From Rheum nobile (taxonomy: Eukaryota; Streptophyta; Magnoliopsida; Caryophyllales; Polygonaceae), in the NCBI GenBank assembly GCA_027886185.1, contig WOAB01000040.1:5952001-6016000 (forward strand): a stretch of 64,000 bases of DNA, written 5' to 3'. The notes under the pieces are model-generated. The model saw nothing but the letters and a program-made list of their open reading frames with translations, was not told the origin of the DNA and searched no databases. Positions 22,941-34,137 of the stretch are shown here, one piece after another; within the stretch, counting starts at the first letter, position 1; the number at the start of each line of letters is the position of its first letter. Position numbers and translations under genes: made by a program.

Positions 22941-23107
22941 GGAAACGGCGACCGCCGTTCAGAAATGGCGACCGCCGTGGTTGGGCCCGAAGAGTCAACG
23001 TGTCAGCTTCTAGCTGGCCGCGACAGGCCTAGCAACGGCGCCCGCCGCATTTACGGCGACCGCCGCGTGCCCGCCGTAGGCAAAAATACGGCGACCGCCG
23101 TGATTGT
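22941..23107. repeat. ACGGCGACCGCCGT dyad array upstream of the Gypsy TATA box
   Basis: The core unit ACGGCG-AC-CGCCGT is a 6-bp inverted repeat with a 2-nt centre. Full or near-full units occur around 22945, 22966, 23034 (GGCGCCCGCCG), 23054 and 23090. The matching array in the 3' LTR (31557-31733) has one extra 20-bp unit. Confidence 0.9.
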
Positions 23108-23206
23108 CCAGTGGGCATTGCCCGCCGGTCGCCGGCGTCGTTCGAGGCGCGCCGTTGCGTCGTTTTCCGCGTCTGAGGGTTTGCAGATCACTCCTTGGGG
23201 TTTGCC

Positions 23207-23214
23207 TATAAATA
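23207..23214 (+). promoter_or_regulatory. TATA box of the Gypsy LTR
   Basis: TATAAATA in a CC-TATAAATAGA context, about 100 bp downstream of the dyad array. The equivalent in the 3' LTR is 31840-31847. Transcription of the element would start roughly 30 bp further on. Confidence 0.75.
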
Positions 23215-25098
23215 GACGAGCTTGGGCATGGGTTTTGGGTCATCTACAACCCCGAATCGCTGCCAAAACTCTCCCTCAAAGTGAGTTGTGTTTTCGTCGG
23301 TTTTCTTGTGCTCGCCGGAGGTGTCGTGGTGTGTTTCCAGAGTGCCTTTGTGAAGCTTTTGGTTAGCCTTGGAGGTTAGAAGCCAAAGCAAGTCGAAGGA
23401 GGCCGAACCGCTCGTGTTTTGGGGTGAGTTTCCTCTCGTTTCAGTCGGCCGTGTTCTTCACGGCGACCGCCGCCAAGAACGGCGACCGCCGCCAAGAACG
23501 GCGACCGCCGCCAGTGCCCAGAACGCCTTCGTGGCTTTGGCTTGGTCGGTTGTCGTCGTGGCGTCTTTCCTTTCGTGTTCTTTCGCCGTGTTTAGATTCG
23601 TACTGTTTATGTCGGATCTAACTTAGGGTTCCTTTTATGGGTCGACTCGAAGGTTGTTGTGCTGTCGGAGCTATACCGTGTCGAGCCCGGAATCCAGTGA
23701 CGTCTTTAGACTATTCTGTGGAGTAAGGCAAGTGGCGGTTCGCTCTTGCTCATTCGTTCCATATTTACATTAATTATCAGTAGTTTATCTGAGTAATTAA
23801 TTTGGAATGAATATTCTGTTTGTCTGGAAATGGTTTTGATAAACTATTTTGAAAATCATATAATAGGTTGTATATCTGTTAGAACAACTCTATTATCTGT
23901 GATCGCCTTTCGGGCCTTTATGTGGATTTTTCCTGTAACTGTTGTGGTGCTGTAACTGTTTAGTTAGAACTGTTAGATAGGAACGTTACTCGGACTCTGT
24001 CCAGTCGTTTCTTTATAATCTGGTATCGGGATGGCTCGTCCCCATCTGGTACTATTCTATGATCATGATCGGTCTCTTACACATGTGTGTAGAGACAGGA
24101 CACTTAGCTGGTGTCATAAACCGTTCGGTATACGTCACTCTCGACGAAACGTATACTAAGATGTGTCGTCCCATTGGTGGGGTACACATGTAAAAGTCTA
24201 TAACGTGATGTGTGTTTTTGAAACATAAATCAGATAAGTGCTACCTTGACGCACATAATTAATATACCTTGGGCGAGTAGTGCAGCTAAGTTCAGTGCAG
24301 CTAGAAAAACTCGTCTTGACTTGAATGTAGTACGTTCTCTTTCCAATCTGGATTCGCTGTAGGCGATGAGGTTGGTCGTGAACCGAAGCATCTCAGTCAG
24401 TTTTAAATCATTGTTGTATGATTCTGTAATATTCCAGATTTGTCATTCTTCCTTAAAGACTCATTTCAGTTGGAGTCTTCTTTCGAGTCGATTTCTGTGA
24501 AGATTCAGTCTTCCAGAATCTTCTCTTGTGCATACCTCTTGTTTATTCCAGTAGGAGTATGGTGGTTGACAAGCGTACTCGATTATTATTCGAGGGACGA
24601 AGAGTCTAACCTAATACAACTACTTCAAACCATTCTGCTTTGTTCCCTTGCTAGTCTATTCATTTAGACTAACCAACCAATATTTTCCCTTGCATGGTTG
24701 GCTGGTGTCATCCGTTCGATTCGGCACATCAGTTAAGAAGTAGCTCAGAAGATTAGAAGGACTATGGAGTCGGCGGTGGTTTTTGAATGTTTTAATTATT
24801 TTTTAATCAGGTTATGATCCTTTGGACAATAACTCCGATTGTAACTTACTTTCTTAGTCTTCCGCTGTGTTTGGTTTAAACTATGTTTTGACCTATTCGG
24901 GATTGGGTTGTAATCCCGTAACTCTTGTTTCCTTGACAATGTTATGTTTTGGAATTTAATGCTTGATCATTGTGTATCAATTGCATTTCATAAATTGTGT
25001 TTAATTGGTAAAGCCTTGGGTGATCTCGATAAGGAACACTGGGGTCACTGGCTGTAATACCTTTCCAAAAGGATTAAGTTTTGGGGGTGTTACAGTTG

Positions 25099-25111
25099 TG
25101 GTATCAGAGCG
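25099..25111 (+). other. Gypsy primer-binding site (initiator tRNA-Met type)
   Basis: TGGTATCAGAGCG lies four bases after the 5' LTR end and is complementary to the 3' end of plant initiator tRNA-Met, the usual minus-strand primer. Confidence 0.85.
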
Positions 25112-25302
25112 AGGTTTTAAAACGGGTTGGGAATTTTTATAAACCATTTATTCATTTTCAAAATGCTTTAAAGAGGGCTCTGAATTTTAATTCTGAAAAG
25201 AATTTAAAAATACCGTTCATAGTCGTGTCTTCTTTATAGTCTGATATAGTAAGCCTGCTTCTATGTCTAGAAAGACTAATTCCTTCCTTATTGTTCTATA
25301 GG

Positions 25303-26259
25303 ATGGGTGTCTGCTTTTCTATTGGTAGGGGGTCGGAAGACGCCAAGTCGGATCAGCCGAGGCTAGATTTTCCGTTACCTCAGCGATGTTTCGAGGTTGG
25401 AGGCCCGAGTAGCCCACCCGAAGACGTCAAGCACGTTCTCCCCGAGTCGGTTGTCCTTGTAGCCAGGAATGCTATGGTCCCTAGACCTGCATCTGTGCCG
25501 CCACCAAGGGTGGAGGGAGTACAGGAATGGGAGCAGGAAGACGAGTTGTCAAGGTATGAACAAGGGATTTACCAAGATGACTTTCTACTGGGACCAATTC
25601 CCGAGGAGATCGAGTACGAGGAGGAGGAAGAGGAGATGCTTGAGCAAGATCCTGTCGAGGACGAGGATATGATCGAGGATGATTCCGAGGATGAGGATCC
25701 CATCGAGGATGATTCCGAGGATGAGGATCCCATCGAGGATGATCCCGAGGATGAGGATCCCATCGAGGATGATCCCGAGGATGAGGATCCCATAGAGGAT
25801 GATCCAGAAGAGGATCCAGAGTTGGACCTTGGAGGGCAGAATCAGGAGCCCGGTACAGGATTGTCACCAGTGCCAGAGTACGCACCCATGTCAGAAGCTG
25901 ATTGGGAGGCACTGTATACCGAGTACGGTATTGGGAGAAGTGACAGGGAATCTCAGCCTATCCCTACTCCAAGGAGATGGAGGTCGGAATCCGAGTTACA
26001 GGAGATTCTCCGCCAGAGCGAGGTAATCTCCGCAGAACAGCAGCGTCAGAGGGATGAGCTGATCGCCAGTACTCAGAGGAGGGCTGGAATAGGAGGACCA
26101 GGCATGGACGACCCATACTTTACCATGACTGAGCTAGGACTATGTGCTTCAGGGTCAAGCAGGGTGCGAAACCCATCGCCAGAGCTCGATGGTGAGCCTA
26201 GCCCGAAGAGACCATGCACGAGTAGCCAGTCGTATGTGAGACATTTTGGAACGCCTTGA
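25303..26259 (+). CDS. Accessory acidic-repeat protein upstream of gag (318 aa)
   Basis: I start at ATG 25303 rather than an upstream TTG. The protein begins MGVCFSIGRG, which fits the N-myristoylation pattern (Gly2, Ser6) with a Cys at 4 that could be palmitoylated. A proline-rich part follows, then a strongly acidic block (about residues 105-170) built from five 10-residue repeats like EDEDPIEDDP, encoded by 30-bp DNA repeats at 25666-25803, and a Gln/Arg-rich C-terminal part with a basic SPKRPCTSS. It is open over its whole length while the adjoining gag-pol has stops. Most Tekay elements go straight from primer site to gag, so this ORF is unusual. A 3' splice-like 'ttccttattgttctatag' precedes the ATG. 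I do not recognise its family. Confidence 0.6.
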   Translation: MGVCFSIGRGSEDAKSDQPRLDFPLPQRCFEVGGPSSPPEDVKHVLPESVVLVARNAMVPRPASVPPPRVEGVQEWEQEDELSRYEQGIYQDDFLLGPIPEEIEYEEEEEEMLEQDPVEDEDMIEDDSEDEDPIEDDSEDEDPIEDDPEDEDPIEDDPEDEDPIEDDPEEDPELDLGGQNQEPGTGLSPVPEYAPMSEADWEALYTEYGIGRSDRESQPIPTPRRWRSESELQEILRQSEVISAEQQRQRDELIASTQRRAGIGGPGMDDPYFTMTELGLCASGSSRVRNPSPELDGEPSPKRPCTSSQSYVRHFGTP

Positions 26260-26548
26260 GGAGGAGTGACGTTGCCTATCGTAATAGTTCGTTTCTTAGT
26301 TTTCCAAGTTGTACTTTGTGTAATATTTCAGTATTGCGGCAAGTACTCTGAGAAACACTTATATCTTCGAGCAATGTTGTCCAAACACTCGAATGATAAA
26401 CTTATGTGTAACTTGTGTAAGAATTCGAAGGTTCATCTATAAAATACCAAGTTGATCTATTCTGAGTAATTTATTTACGTTGGTATATTGCATAAGTGTA
26501 TTGCATAATATTAATGTATTGAATGCTTGGAATTTGATCGGTAAATAG
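26260..26548 (+). other. Spacer between accessory ORF and gag
   Basis: AT-rich and noncoding, with 'tacttgtgtaagaattcgaaggttc'-like phrases and no promoter I can defend. It may carry a splice acceptor or internal re-initiation signal for gag. Confidence 0.4.
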
Positions 26549-29500
26549 ATGGTGAACCCAAGAAGCACGAGAAATTCGACTCGAGCCGGTGCTGGGACTA
26601 GCCAAAACCCCAGACCAGCAGGAAGAGGTGTTCAGGATGAACACGAGTCTGAGTCTCGCGTCCAGCAGAGGCGTGAAGGTCAGGATCAGACCCAGGCGCC
26701 GCCGTTGTTTGACGCTGTAGCTATTGAGGCAATCCGTGGGATCGTGATGCAGGCTATTACAGATGTCTTGAGACCAAGTGCGCCTCAAGCACAAGAAGTG
26801 CCTATTCATGCAGCGGTTCCTGATGTTGTGGAACCCAGAAACCCTGTGATTCAAGAGACTGCCGTGGACGAGGGACAGCTATGGTCGCGCTCTTAAGACC
26901 ATTACTTCCATGAGACCCGACTGCTATAACGGGAAAGGGGAGCCAGTGGCAGTGACTCATTGGTTCTCCCATATGGAGAGGCTGTTCAGGAACGTGGAGT
27001 ATACGGAGGCCGAGAAGGTCCATATCGCTTCTCTTCAGCTGAAGGAGGAGGCTAGCGAGTGGTGGGAGAGCACTGGTTTGGCTGAGAGCCCAGTGTTGAC
27101 TTGGTCGATGTTCAAGACCAAGATGGTTGATCGCTTTTTCTCTCGTGCTATGAGAGATGAGAAGCATAAAGAGTTCTTGTACCCTCAGACTGATGGTCTG
27201 AGAGTGACCGAGTTGGCATCTAAGTTCAACCATCTTCTACAGTACGCCACTGCCGAGATCACCAGCGAGGCTCAAAAGATCTGGTACTTCCACGAGTGGA
27301 TGAACCCGGATATCAAGCCATTAATGGTGCACCACACATGCTCTACCTTGGAGCAGTATGTGGATTGTGCCTATAAGCTGGAGGTAACTCTCGAGGAGTC
27401 GACCAAGAGGCGCAACCGACAGAAGTCGATGCAGAATCAGAACCAGGGAGGTGGTTTTAAGCGCCCTGCGCCACCGTCTAACTTCGCCAAATCCGGCAGA
27501 GCTAAGACGGAGATGACGCAAGGAGGATCGACTCAGCAGTCAGGGCAGACCAGGAGTACAGTTCAGTGTTATAACTGCGGTACTGCTGGGCACAAGAGCA
27601 CTGAGTGTCGGAAGGAGAGGAGGCCATATTTTGGGTGTGGACGTGATGGTCATCTGCAAAAGTTCTGCAAGCAGGGGAAGCAGAAGGGAGTAGAGTCGCA
27701 GCAAGGGTCAGTTCATCAGAGCAACCGACCTAGGTTTAAGCCTGCCAAGACTCCTAGCCCTTCAGTGCAGACGACTGCTCAGAACAGGGGAAAGGCCCCA
27801 GCTGCTTCTGGAAGTCAGGGCCAACGCTTGTACGAGATGCGTGAGGCAGATGGACCCAACGCTCCGATTGCTCAAGGTACTCTATACCTTCACTCTACTT
27901 CAGTGTGCATTCTGTTTGATTCTGGTGCTACGCATTCCTTTATTTCGGATAGCTGTGTTAGCAAGTTAGACTTAGTGTGCAACGATTCGTGTGACCCTTT
28001 CATCGTTAATCTTCCTAATGGAGAACGTTTGGTGGGAACCAAGCATTTGTCCGACTTTCCGATTACCATTCAGGGTAAGGAATTCGAGGCAGATTTGATC
28101 TACATAGCCATGGCTCCATACGACATTATTCTCGGTATGGATTGGCTAACGCGTCACAAGGCGGTGATCGACTTCAGTTCAAGAACGGTGACAGTGTCAT
28201 CCGGGGGCCAATTCGTGTGCAAGTTCAAAGGTCAAAATGACGCTGATAACGGCAAGCTGATCAATGCGATGACTGCGTTTAAGCTACTATGACAAGGATG
28301 TGTCGGGTACCTTTGCTACTTGGATTCGCCTGAGAAGGATGGACCTGAGGTTCTTGATATTCCTGTAGTTAGGGAATTTTCGGATGTCTTTCCGGAATAA
28401 ATTCTAGGATTACCCCCAAATCGTGACGTAGAGTTTTCAATTGATCTCGAGCCTGGTACGACGCCGATTTCCAAATCCCCGTATCGGATGGCTCCAGCTG
28501 AGATGCAAGAGTTGAAGAATCAACTTGAAGATCTTCTTGACAAAGGTTATGTCAGGCCGAGTGCATTGTCGTGGGGTACTCCGGTATTATTCGTCAAAAA
28601 GAAGGACGGATCGTTCCGACTTTGTATCGACTACCGAGAGTTGAATAAGGTGACGATCAAGAACAAGTATCCTTTGCCTAGGATTGATGACTTGTTGGAC
28701 CAATTGTAGGGAGCAAAGGTTTTCTCCAAGATCGACTTAAGATCTGGATATCATCAACTCAGGATTCGGGAGCAGGACATTCCTAGAACTGCGTTTAGGA
28801 CCAGATATGGTCATTACGAGTTCGTAGTGATGCCTTTTGGGCTTACAAATGCTCCAGCTGTCTTTATGGATTTGATGAACCAATGTTTTCACCAATACTT
28901 GGATAAGTTCGTGGTGGTTTTCATCGACGACATCTTGATCTACTCTCCGAATGAAGAAGTCCACGAGGAACATCTACGGATTTCCTTGTCGATCCTTAGA
29001 CAACATCAGATTTATGCTAAACTGTCTAAGTGTGAATTCTGGATGAAAGAGGTGGCTTTCTTAGGCCACGTGATCAATAAAAATGGGATTATGGTTGATC
29101 CCCAAAAGATTGAAGCGGTGGCTAAATGGACACAGCCCCAGAATGTGAAGGAGGTACGCAGTTTTCTTGGACTTACCGGGTATTATAGAAGGTTTGTAGA
29201 AGGATTTTCAAAGATCGCTCTACCGATGACCAATCTACTCCGCAAAGTCCACAAGAAGTTTGTCTGGAATGACAAGTGCGAGGTCAGTTTCCAGGAGTTG
29301 AAGCGACGGTTGACCTCGGCACCCGTGTTAGCACTCCCAGAGGGGAATGACGATTATGTGGTCTATAGTGATGCTTCCAAGTGTGGCCTTGGTTGTGTTT
29401 TGATGCAAAGGGGCAGAGTCATTGCTTACGCATCTAGACAACTCAAGACTTACGAAGAAAACTATCCGACCCATGATCTTGAGTTAGCAGCGGTTGTCTT

Positions 29501-31268
29501 TGCGCTGAAGATTTGGAGGCATTACCTCTATGGTATAAGATGCCAAGTCTTCACTGACCACAAAAGTCTCAAGTATATATTTACTCAGAAGGAGTTAAAT
29601 ATGAGACAACGCCACTGGCTAGAGTTGCTCAAGGAGTACGACATGGAGTTGTTGTATCATCCGGGCAAGGCTAATGTAGTAGCTGATGCACTAAGCCGGA
29701 AGACAACGCACAAGACTGTAGTTGCTCTACTTACTGCTCAGACCAAGCTAAACCAAGAGTCATGCGACATCGAAGTCTTGTATGACCAGCGTAGAGGGTA
29801 CCTGAGTATGATGGAGATTCAGGCTACACTGCTGGATCAAATCAAAGAAAAGCAAGTCGATGACATCATCTTGGTAAAGTTAAGTAGTGAAGTGATGGAT
29901 GGGAAAGCTCCCAGTTTTGTGGTTCAGGATGATGGATCACTTTGGTTTCAGGATCAGATCTGTGTGCCTGACACAGAAGGTCTTCGTCAGTTGGTGATGA
30001 GAGAAGCTCATTCATCTGCTTATTCTGTGCATCCTGGCTCTAGCAAGATGTACAAGGATCTCAGGAAGAAGTTTTGGTGGCCAAACATGAAGTGGGACGT
30101 AGCAGACTTTGTGGCAAAGTGCTTAACTTGCCAAAAAGTCAAGATTGAACACCGCAGACCAGGTGGTGAGATGCTACCTCTCCCCGTGCCAGAATGGAAA
30201 TGGGAGGACATTTCCATGGACTTCGTCACTGGGCTACCCAAGACTCGAAGTCAGAGATATGCTATATGGGTAATTGTGGATAGGCTTACGAAGAGTGCTT
30301 ATTTCATAGCCATCAAGACCACATGGGAAACCCAGAAGCTAGCCGAAGTTTACCAGAAGGAGATTGTCCGCTTACATGGCATTCCTAAGACCATTGTATC
30401 GGACCGAGATGGCCGTTTCATGTCAAGATTCTGGAAGGAACTTCATAAGGCTGTGGGAACCGAGTTGAGGTTCAGTACATCGTTTCATCCTCAGACAGAT
30501 GTCCAGTCTGAAAGGACCATCCAGACTCTGGAGGATATGCTTAGAGCTTGTGTGCTCGATCGTCCGACTAGCTGGGAGGACAGCTTGAGTCTGATTGAGT
30601 TCACGTACAACAATAGCTGGCATGCTATAATCAAGATGGCTCCGTTTGAAGCTTTGTATGGTCGCAGATGCAGATCTCCAATTTGTTGGGACGATAATCC
30701 CGACAAAATTCTGCTTGGACCAGAGTTGGTCGAAAGGACGGCTTCAGACATTGCTTTGATCAGACACAGAATGTTGACTGCTCAGAGTCGATAGAAGTCC
30801 TACGCAGATCGGAAGCGCAGGACTGACGAGTTCGAGGTCGGTGATAAGGTTTTTGTCAAGGTATCGCCATCCAAAGGAGTTTTCAGATTCGGTAAGCGTG
30901 GGAAGCTTAACCCTCGCTACGTGGGACCATTCGAGATTTTGGATAGAGTGGGATCTCTAGCGTACCGTTTGGCGTTGCCGCCATCGGCTCACCCGGTGCA
31001 TAACGTGTTCCACGTGTCTTTACTCAGAAAGTATGTGCCAGATGAGTCTCATGTGCTTAGTTATGAGGACATCGAGATTCAAGCTAATGGTACTTATGAA
31101 GAGTTGCCCGTGCGCATTTTGGAGCATCGGGAGAAGCATTTGCACAACAAGATCGTGCCGTTGGTACGAGTGCTGTGGTCCAAGTCAGGGACCGAAGAAG
31201 TTACTTGGGAGACGTGGGAAACCGAGTCAGATATGCTCAGGCGTTTTCCCGAGTTATTCTCGACCTAA
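26549..31268 (+). pseudogene. Gypsy gag-pol polyprotein with chromodomain
   Basis: From ATG 26549 (MVNPRSTRNS) the frame shifts once near 26880 and then stays in a single frame to TAA 31266, interrupted by TGA 28290, TAA 28398, TAG 28707 and TAG 30792. Three of the four stops are explained by C-to-T change. The order is Gag (THWFSHMERLF, WWES), zinc knuckles (CYNCGTAGHKSTEC; the second lacks its first Cys), protease (LFDSGATHSFIS), RT (VVFIDDILIYS), RNase H (VYSDASKCGLGC, TDHKSLKYI), integrase zinc finger, catalytic core (SMDFVTGL, VSDRDGRF, HPQTD.QSER) and a terminal chromodomain-like EELPVRILEHREK...VTWETE segment that would target heterochromatin. It is not functional as it stands. Confidence 0.92.
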
Positions 31269-31291
31269 GTTTTGGGGTCGAAACTTCTTAT

Positions 31292-31304
31292 AAGGGGGAG
31301 GAGA
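31292..31304 (+). other. Gypsy polypurine tract
   Basis: AAGGGGGAGGAGA(T) directly precedes the TGTGATACC start of the 3' LTR and would prime plus-strand DNA synthesis. Confidence 0.8.
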
Positions 31305-33691
31305 TGTGATACCCCGTATTTTTGTAAGGTTATTTTGGGAATTATGGAATTTTCCCGAGTACCCGTTGCGTACGTCGGATTTAATACAAAGAGTTTGAGA
31401 CATTCTGTAATGTGCTCTATATCTGTAATATTTTTCTCAGTTAAAATAATATACAGACAAGGTGCCTTGGATTTTAAATTGTCGTTCGCGTACGATAATT
31501 TTTATCCCGGTTTATCGTCAAGCTCGTTCAAAGCCGAATGGGCGGGAAAAGGGGGAAACGGCGACCGCCGTTCAGAAACGGCGACCGCCGTTCAGAAACG
31601 GCGACCGCCGTGGTTGGGCCCGAAGAGTCAACGTGTCAACTTCTAGCTGGCCGCGACAGGCCTAGCAACGGCGACCGCCGCATTTACGGCGACCGCCGCG
31701 TGCCCGCCGCAGGCAAAAATACGGCGACCGCCGTGATTGTCCAGTGGGCATTGCCCGCCAGTCGCCGGCGTCGTTCGAGGCGCGCCGTTGCGTCGTTTGC
31801 CGCATCTGAGGGTTTGCAGATCACTCATTGGGGTTTGCCTATAAATAGACGAGCTTGGGCATGGGTTTTGGGTCATCTACAACCCCGAATCGCTGCCAAA
31901 ACTCTCCCTCAAAGTGAGTTGTGTTTTCGTCGGTTTTCTTGTGCTCGCCGGAGGTGTCGTGGTGTGTTTCCAGAGTGCCTTTGTGAAGCTTTTGGTTAGC
32001 CTTGGAGGTTAGAAGCCAAACCAAGTCGAAGGAGGCCGAACCGCTCGTGTTTTGGGGTGAGTTTCCTCTCGTTTCAGTCGGCCGTGTTCTTCACGGCGAC
32101 CGCCGCCAAGAACGGCGACCGCCGCCAGTGCCCAGAATGCCTTCGTGGCTTTGGCTTGGTCGGTTGTCGTCGTGGCGTCTTTCCTTTCGTGTTCTTTCGC
32201 CGTGTTTAGATTCGTACTGTTTATGTCGGATCTAACTTAGGGTTCCTTTTATGGCTCGACTCGAAGGTTGTTGTGTTGTCGGAGCTATACCGTGTCGAGC
32301 CCGGAATCCAGTGACGTCTTTAGACTATTCTGCGGAGTAAGGCAAGTGGCGGTTCGCTCTTGCTCATTCGTTCCATATTTACATTAATTATCAGTAGTTT
32401 ATCTGAGTAATTAATTTGGAATGAATATTCTGTTTGTCTGGAAACGGTTTTGATAAACTGTTTTGAAAATCATATAATAGGTTGTATATCTGTTAGAACA
32501 ACACTATTATCTGTGATCGCCTTTCGGGCCTTTATGTGGATTTATCCTGTAACTGTTGTGGTGCTGTAACTGTTTAGTTAGCACTGTTAGATAGGAACGT
32601 TACTCGGACTCTGTCCAGTCGTTTCTTTATAATCTGGTATCGGGATGGCTCATCCCCATCTGGTACTATTCTATGATCATGATCGGTCTCTTACACATGT
32701 GTGTAGAGACAGGACACTTAGCTGGTGTCACAAACCTTTCGGTATACGTCACTCTCGATGAAACATATACTAAGATGTGTCGTCCCATTGGTGGGGTACA
32801 CATGTAAAAGTCTATAACGTGATGTGTGTTTTTGAAACATAAATCAGATAAGTGCTACCTTGACGCACATAATTAATATACCTTGGGCGAGTAGTGCAGC
32901 TAGGAAAACTCGTCTTGACTTGAATGTAGTACGTTCTCTTTCCAATCTGGATTCGCTATAGGCGATGAGGTTGGTCGTGAACCGAAGCATCTCAGTCAGT
33001 TTTAAATCATTGTTGTATGATTCTGTAATATTCCAGATTTGTCATTCTTCCTTAAAGACTCATTTCAGTTGGAGTCTTCTTTCGAGTCGATTTCTGTGAA
33101 GATTCAGTCTTCCAGAATCTTCTCTTGTGCATACCTCTTGTTTATTCCAGTAGGAGTATGATGGTTGACAAGCGTACTCGATTATTATTCGAGGGACGAA
33201 GAGTCTAACCTAATACAACTACTTTGAACCATTCTGCTTTGTTCCCTTGCTAGTCTATTCATTTAGACTAACCAACCAATATTTTCCCTTGCATGGTTGG
33301 CTGGTGTCATCCGTTCGATTCGGCACATCAGTTAAGAAGTAGCTCAGAAGATTAGAAGGACTATGGAGTCGGCGGTGGTTTTTGAATGTTTTAATTATTT
33401 CTTTAATCAGGTTATGATCCTTTGGACAATAACTCCGATTGTAACTTACTTTCTTAGTCTTCCGCTGTGTTTGGTTTAAACTATGTTTTGACCTATTCGG
33501 GATTGGGTTGTAATCCCGTAACTCTTGTTTCCTTGACAATGTTATGTTTTGGAATTTAATGCTTGATCATTGTGTATCAATTGCATTTCATAAATTGTGT
33601 TTAATTGGTAAAGCCTTGGGTGATCTCGGTAAGGAACACTGGGGTCACTGGCGGTAATACCTTTCCAAAAGGGTTAAGTTTTGGGGGTGTT

Positions 33692-33881
33692 GTAGCACAA
33701 TTGGTAACAAGTGGGCGTTAAGCCGCTTGTTTAAGCGTGAGGTCTCGAGTTCGAGTCTCACGAACAACCTACCCAACCATGGGGAGAGGGGTTGGGGTAC
33801 ATGGGCTGCGGTCCATGGGGATGGAAATAGCTGGGCCTAATGGGCTTGGATGCTACCTCCTACATAAAAAGTGTACTTTTT
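33692..33881 (+). mobile_element. tRNA-derived SINE
   Basis: A tRNA-like head has an A-box-like GTAGCACAATTGGTAAC and, about 45 bp later, a B-box-like GAGTTCGAGTCTC, the internal RNA polymerase III promoter. A tRNA-unrelated body with 'ggtccatggggatgg' follows, and a T-rich 3' end (ACTTTTTTG). Insertion is at the very end of the Gypsy LTR. A target duplication is not clear because the adjoining palindrome occupies the right flank. Confidence 0.75.
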
Positions 33882-34137
33882 TGTAATACCCACACCACAT
33901 TGGGCCGGCCCATCACAGGGCTGCAGCCCATACACCCCAACCCATCCCATGTTGGCCCATACCCTTAAGGCAGGAAACCACACCATGGAGGTTGTTCGTG
34001 AGTCTCGAACTCGAGACTCACGAACAACCTCCATGGTGTGGTTTCCTGCCTTAAGGGTATGGGCCAACATGGGATGGGTTGGGGTGTATGGGCTACAGCC
34101 CTGTGATGGGCCGGCCCAATGTGGTGTGGGTATTACA
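33882..34137. repeat. Near-perfect palindrome made of two head-to-head SINE bodies
   Basis: The arms 33882-34008 and 34011-34137 are 127 bp each, with a two-base centre (AC at 34009-34010). I find one mismatch (GCTGCAGC against GCTGTAGC). Each arm starts at the B-box-like GAGTCTCGA/TCGAGACTC and carries a SINE body related to, but distinct from, the adjoining SINE; the A-box half is missing from both. Because the strands are equivalent, the same peptide-like frame appears on both (33871-34146 plus, 33837-34289 minus); neither is a gene. Confidence 0.92.

Larger units (their letters stand above)
22693..25094 (+). repeat. Gypsy 5' LTR
   Basis: It starts TGTGATACCCCG and ends GGTGTTACA, giving inverted TGT.A/T.ACA ends. 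A GC-rich dyad array lies at 22941-23107, TATAAATA at 23207-23214, and a second dyad array at 23457-23512 in the region likely to be transcribed. ORFs across 22800-23626 are created by these arrays and are not genes. Confidence 0.92.
22693..34137 (+). mobile_element. Chromodomain Gypsy element (Tekay/Del-like), nested in the mariner
   Basis: It is flanked by the 5-bp duplication TTGGA (22688-22692 and 34138-34142). It consists of a 5' LTR of 2402 bp, tRNA-Met-type primer site, accessory ORF, gag-pol, polypurine tract and 3' LTR. The 3' LTR is interrupted three bases before its end by a 444-bp SINE/palindrome insertion; its last bases ACA reappear at 34135-34137 just before the duplication. 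Domain order PR-RT-RNase H-IN with a C-terminal chromodomain places it among chromoviruses. Sister LTRs look roughly 98% identical by eye, so the insertion is fairly young, yet gag-pol already has four stops and a frameshift. Confidence 0.92.
31305..34137 (+). repeat. Gypsy 3' LTR, interrupted near its end
   Basis: Sequence matches the 5' LTR to about 33690, where 'gggggtgtt' should continue 'aca' but instead runs into a SINE. The final ACA and the TTGGA duplication appear at 34135-34142. Compared with the 5' LTR, the upstream dyad array has an additional 20-bp unit (31557-31612) and the downstream array (32094-32128) has one unit fewer. Confidence 0.88.

Noticed and set aside
22941..23512. 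Regularly spaced identical dyads resembling a CRISPR array
   Set aside because: The host is a plant nuclear genome, spacers are short and non-unique, there are no cas genes, and the arrays lie in LTRs.
22800..23626. Arginine-rich ORFs in the Gypsy LTR (also 31538-32235 and 47-430)
   Set aside because: They come from the CG-rich dyad arrays and recur in every LTR; there are no protein motifs, and they span the U3 promoter.
25481..25912. Minus-strand ORFs rich in HPR and SSSG repeats
   Set aside because: Shadow frames of the acidic 30-bp repeats in the accessory ORF.
33692..33780. A functional tRNA gene
   Set aside because: A- and B-box-like segments are present, but the cloverleaf is not complete, and a SINE body with T-rich tail follows.
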